Source of the DNA: Flavobacterium sp. | Lineage (GTDB): Bacteria > Bacteroidota > Bacteroidia > Flavobacteriales > Flavobacteriaceae | Length of the DNA stretch: 8,014 nt | Assembly (NCBI GenBank): GCA_015478765.1 | Contig: JADMKR010000252.1 | Coordinates: 1-8,014 of the forward strand | Reading direction: 5' to 3' | Shown: in pieces, positions 6,288 to 8,014 of the stretch | How the letters are laid out: every line of letters begins with the position of its first letter | How positions within the stretch are numbered: the first letter of the stretch is position 1 | Translations under genes and position numbers: made by a program | Notes under the pieces: model-generated | What the model saw: the letters and a program-made list of their open reading frames with translations, nothing else | Database searches by the model: none | Told to the model about the DNA's origin: nothing

Positions 6288-6851
6288 TTATTTTACGCGC
6301 TCCATATAAGAACCGGTGGCCGTATCTATTTTAATTTTGTCGCCTTCATTGATGAAAAGCGGTACATTGACTGTCGCGCCGGTCTCAACCGTCGCGGGTT
6401 TCGTGGCATTGGTCGATGTATTACCTTTTACGCCCGGTTCAGAATAAGTTACTTCAAGCACAACAGATGCCGGCATATCTACTGACAACGGCGCTTCAGT
6501 CTCCGCATTGATGATTACCTTGACGGTGTCGCCTTCTTTCAGAAAATCGGGCGCGTCCAGGATGGCCTTCTCCAGCGTTATTTGCTCATAGGTCTCGGTG
6601 TGCATGAAATTATAGTTGTCACCTTCGGCATATAGAAACTGGTACTCGTGGGTTTCCACACGAACCTCGTCAATTTTATGACCCGCTGAAAACGTATTGT
6701 CCAATACTTTACCGTTGGTTAAACTTTTAAGTTTTGTACGAACGAAAGCCGGGCCTTTGCCAGGTTTCACATGAAGAAATTCGATAATCTTGTAAATATC
6801 GTGGTTGTATTTAATGCACAATCCGTTTCTGATATCTGATGTACTTGCCAT
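6288..6851 (-). CDS. efp: Translation elongation factor P
   Basis: EF-P binds between the P and E sites of the ribosome and relieves stalling at consecutive prolines. The 187-residue length matches the family (about 185-190). The three beta-barrel domains are visible: an N-terminal KOW-like domain (1-65), a middle OB domain (about 66-128), and a C-terminal OB domain ending in GDKIKIDTATGSYMERVK. The tip loop of domain I is KPGKGPAF, with Lys32 at the position of E. coli Lys34, the residue that is beta-lysylated there. The loop has the palindromic PGKGP form (30-34), with Pro34 where E. coli has Gln. No epmA, epmB, ymfI or other EF-P modification gene is seen in the window. The gene sits 24 bases after lpxA and 27 bases before the LpxD-like gene, with no promoter match between, so it is transcribed with the lipid A genes. 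Confidence 0.97.
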   Translation of the reverse strand: MASTSDIRNGLCIKYNHDIYKIIEFLHVKPGKGPAFVRTKLKSLTNGKVLDNTFSAGHKIDEVRVETHEYQFLYAEGDNYNFMHTETYEQITLEKAILDAPDFLKEGDTVKVIINAETEAPLSVDMPASVVLEVTYSEPGVKGNTSTNATKPATVETGATVNVPLFINEGDKIKIDTATGSYMERVK

Positions 6852-6875
6852 TATAATTGTTGTTATAGTAATTTA

Positions 6876-7661
6876 TTAATAATTCCCGGTGTAGCCTTTC
6901 ATAACCCCGCGTGATGAATTTCTGATAAACAAAATAATCTCATCGCGTTCGGGAGTTGCTTCCATTTCAGCTTCGATGATGCCCACAGCCTGGGTTGTAT
7001 TGTAATTCTTCTGATATAATATCCTGTAAATTTCCTGAATTTCGCGTATTTTCTCGGTTGTAAAACCTCGTCTCCTCAATCCGACCGAGTTGATTCCGAC
7101 ATACGATAAAGGTTCTTTGGCTGCCTTCGTATAAGGCGGTACATCTTTTCTGACCAATGAGCCTCCGGAAATCATGGCGTGGTCGCCGATATTGATAAAT
7201 TGGTGGATAGCTGCCAATCCGCCAATAATGGCATAATTACCCACGGTAACGTGTCCGGCCAGCGCAACACCGTTAACAATGATCGCATTGTCGCCAATAT
7301 GGCAATCGTGCGCGATGTGGGCTGTGGCCATCACCAAGCAATTATTACCTAGAGTCGTTTGTCCCGATGCAATGGTTCCCCGGTTGATGGTTACGCATTC
7401 GCGGATGGTGCAGTTGTCGCCGATGATCGCCAGTGAATCCTCACCACCAAACTTCAGATCCTGTGGCACGGCCGAAATTACGGCGCCGGGAAAAATATTG
7501 CAGTTCTTTCCGATCCGCGCACCTTCCATAATTGTTACGTTTGACCCTATCCATGTTCCGTCGCCGATGACTACGTTGTTATGGATTGTGGTAAACGGTT
7601 CGATTACGACATTTTTGGCTATTTTCGCGCCCGGATGTACATATGCTAAGGGTTGATTCAT
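6876..7661 (-). CDS. lpxA: UDP-N-acetylglucosamine O-acyltransferase LpxA
   Basis: LpxA catalyses the first step of lipid A synthesis, moving a 3-hydroxyacyl chain from ACP to the 3-OH of UDP-GlcNAc in the cytoplasm. The 261 residues match the family (E. coli has 262). The first 180 residues or so are hexapeptide repeats of a left-handed beta helix, and the last 70 form the helical C-terminal domain (RRRGFTTEKIREI). The catalytic histidine is His118 in AHIAHDC, equal to E. coli His125. His137 (AGHV) and His153 (HQF) also match conserved positions. By eye alignment, Gly166 matches E. coli Gly173, where a bulkier residue shortens the acyl chain. A glycine is compatible with chains of 14 carbons or more, as expected for flavobacterial lipid A. 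The ATG at 7661 lies 10 bases after the fabZ stop, consistent with translation in one operon. Confidence 0.96.
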   Translation of the reverse strand: MNQPLAYVHPGAKIAKNVVIEPFTTIHNNVVIGDGTWIGSNVTIMEGARIGKNCNIFPGAVISAVPQDLKFGGEDSLAIIGDNCTIRECVTINRGTIASGQTTLGNNCLVMATAHIAHDCHIGDNAIIVNGVALAGHVTVGNYAIIGGLAAIHQFINIGDHAMISGGSLVRKDVPPYTKAAKEPLSYVGINSVGLRRRGFTTEKIREIQEIYRILYQKNYNTTQAVGIIEAEMEATPERDEIILFIRNSSRGVMKGYTGNY

Positions 7662-7671
7662 AAAGTGTTTA

Positions 7672-8014
7672 TTAGTTTACGCGGGCAATTTGCGCCATGA
7701 GTTCGGCTTCGGCAACCAACTTTCCATTGGCAAATGCATTGGCCTGCATATGACAAATACCGCGTCGTATTGGCGATATAAGATCGCATTTAAAAATTAA
7801 AGTGTCGCCCGGAAGTACCTTTTGTTTGAACTTAACATTGTCGATTTTCATGAAATACGTCAGGTAATTCTCAGGATCGGGAACCGAACTCAAAATAAGG
7901 ATTCCGCCCGATTGTGCCATAGCCTCGACAATAAGGACGCCCGGCATGACAGGTGCTCCGGGAAAATGACCTATGAAAAAACTTTCGTTCATGGTCACAT
8001 TCTTCATACCCACC
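7672..8014 (-). CDS. lpxC/fabZ: FabZ domain of bifunctional LpxC-FabZ, C-terminal part
   Basis: The frame is open to the right edge, so only the last 113 or so residues are present. They hold the hot-dog fold of 3-hydroxyacyl-ACP dehydratase. The catalytic His is in GHFPG (about residue 16 of the visible part) and the catalytic Glu is in VEAMAQ (about residue 30). Conserved segments KIDNVKFKQKVLPGD, RRGICHM and AEAELMAQI follow. FabZ dehydrates 3-hydroxyacyl-ACP and so competes with LpxA for its substrate. In Bacteroidota this domain is usually the C-terminal half of a fusion with LpxC, the UDP-3-O-acyl-GlcNAc deacetylase. The immediate link to lpxA supports that, but the LpxC part lies beyond the edge, so the fusion is inferred. 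The GTG at 8013 is an internal valine codon and not a start, because it leaves out the first FabZ strand and helix. Confidence 0.92.
   Translation of the reverse strand, partial: VGMKNVTMNESFFIGHFPGAPVMPGVLIVEAMAQSGGILILSSVPDPENYLTYFMKIDNVKFKQKVLPGDTLIFKCDLISPIRRGICHMQANAFANGKLVAEAELMAQIARVN

Noticed and set aside
7672..8013. A free-standing fabZ starting from GTG at 8013.
   Set aside because: The frame stays open to the window edge, and the GTG start would drop the first strand and helix of the hot-dog fold. It is an internal codon of a longer gene, probably lpxC/fabZ.

Overview
The window reads as chromosomal DNA of a Bacteroidota bacterium, most likely of the Flavobacteriaceae (Flavobacterium or a close relative). 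The evidence is a FabZ domain of the LpxC-FabZ fusion type next to lpxA, a secreted leucine-rich-repeat protein with a C-terminal type IX secretion (T9SS) sorting domain, promoters of the Bacteroidota TAnnTTTG type, and weak Shine-Dalgarno sequences. Every gene lies on the minus strand, so transcription runs from high to low coordinates. There is no gene-free stretch longer than 300 bases, and I see no tRNA, rRNA, CRISPR array, insertion sequence or phage gene.

Right-hand part (8014 to about 4970): a tight lipid A/translation operon. In order of transcription it holds the FabZ end of lpxC/fabZ (cut by the window edge), lpxA, efp, an LpxD-like N-acyltransferase and a small NTF2/SnoaL-like protein. 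The gaps are 10, 24, 27 and 1 bases, and none holds a convincing promoter or terminator. LpxA and the LpxD-like enzyme are the two left-handed beta-helix acyltransferases of the Raetz pathway. FabZ supplies the fatty-acid elongation cycle that provides their 3-hydroxyacyl-ACP substrates.

Middle part (4969 to 3891): sucD (succinyl-CoA ligase alpha subunit), behind a 119-base gap with a candidate promoter and ending in a strong bidirectional hairpin terminator. No sucC is visible.

Left-hand part (3890 to 1): a large secreted EF-hand/LRR/T9SS-sorted surface protein sits between two intrinsic terminators and looks like an accessory gene placed between housekeeping genes. It is followed by a small protein with a GIY-YIG-like layout but an altered motif. 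Then comes fabG (3-oxoacyl-ACP reductase), whose 5' leader holds a promoter match running straight into a folded, repeat-like element. Last is the N-terminal start of a membrane protein that runs off the left edge.

Most of the window is ordinary core metabolism. The points most worth a second look are the structured element and promoter upstream of fabG, the PGKGP loop of EF-P, the tightly coupled SnoaL-like gene, and the altered GIY-YIG-like protein.
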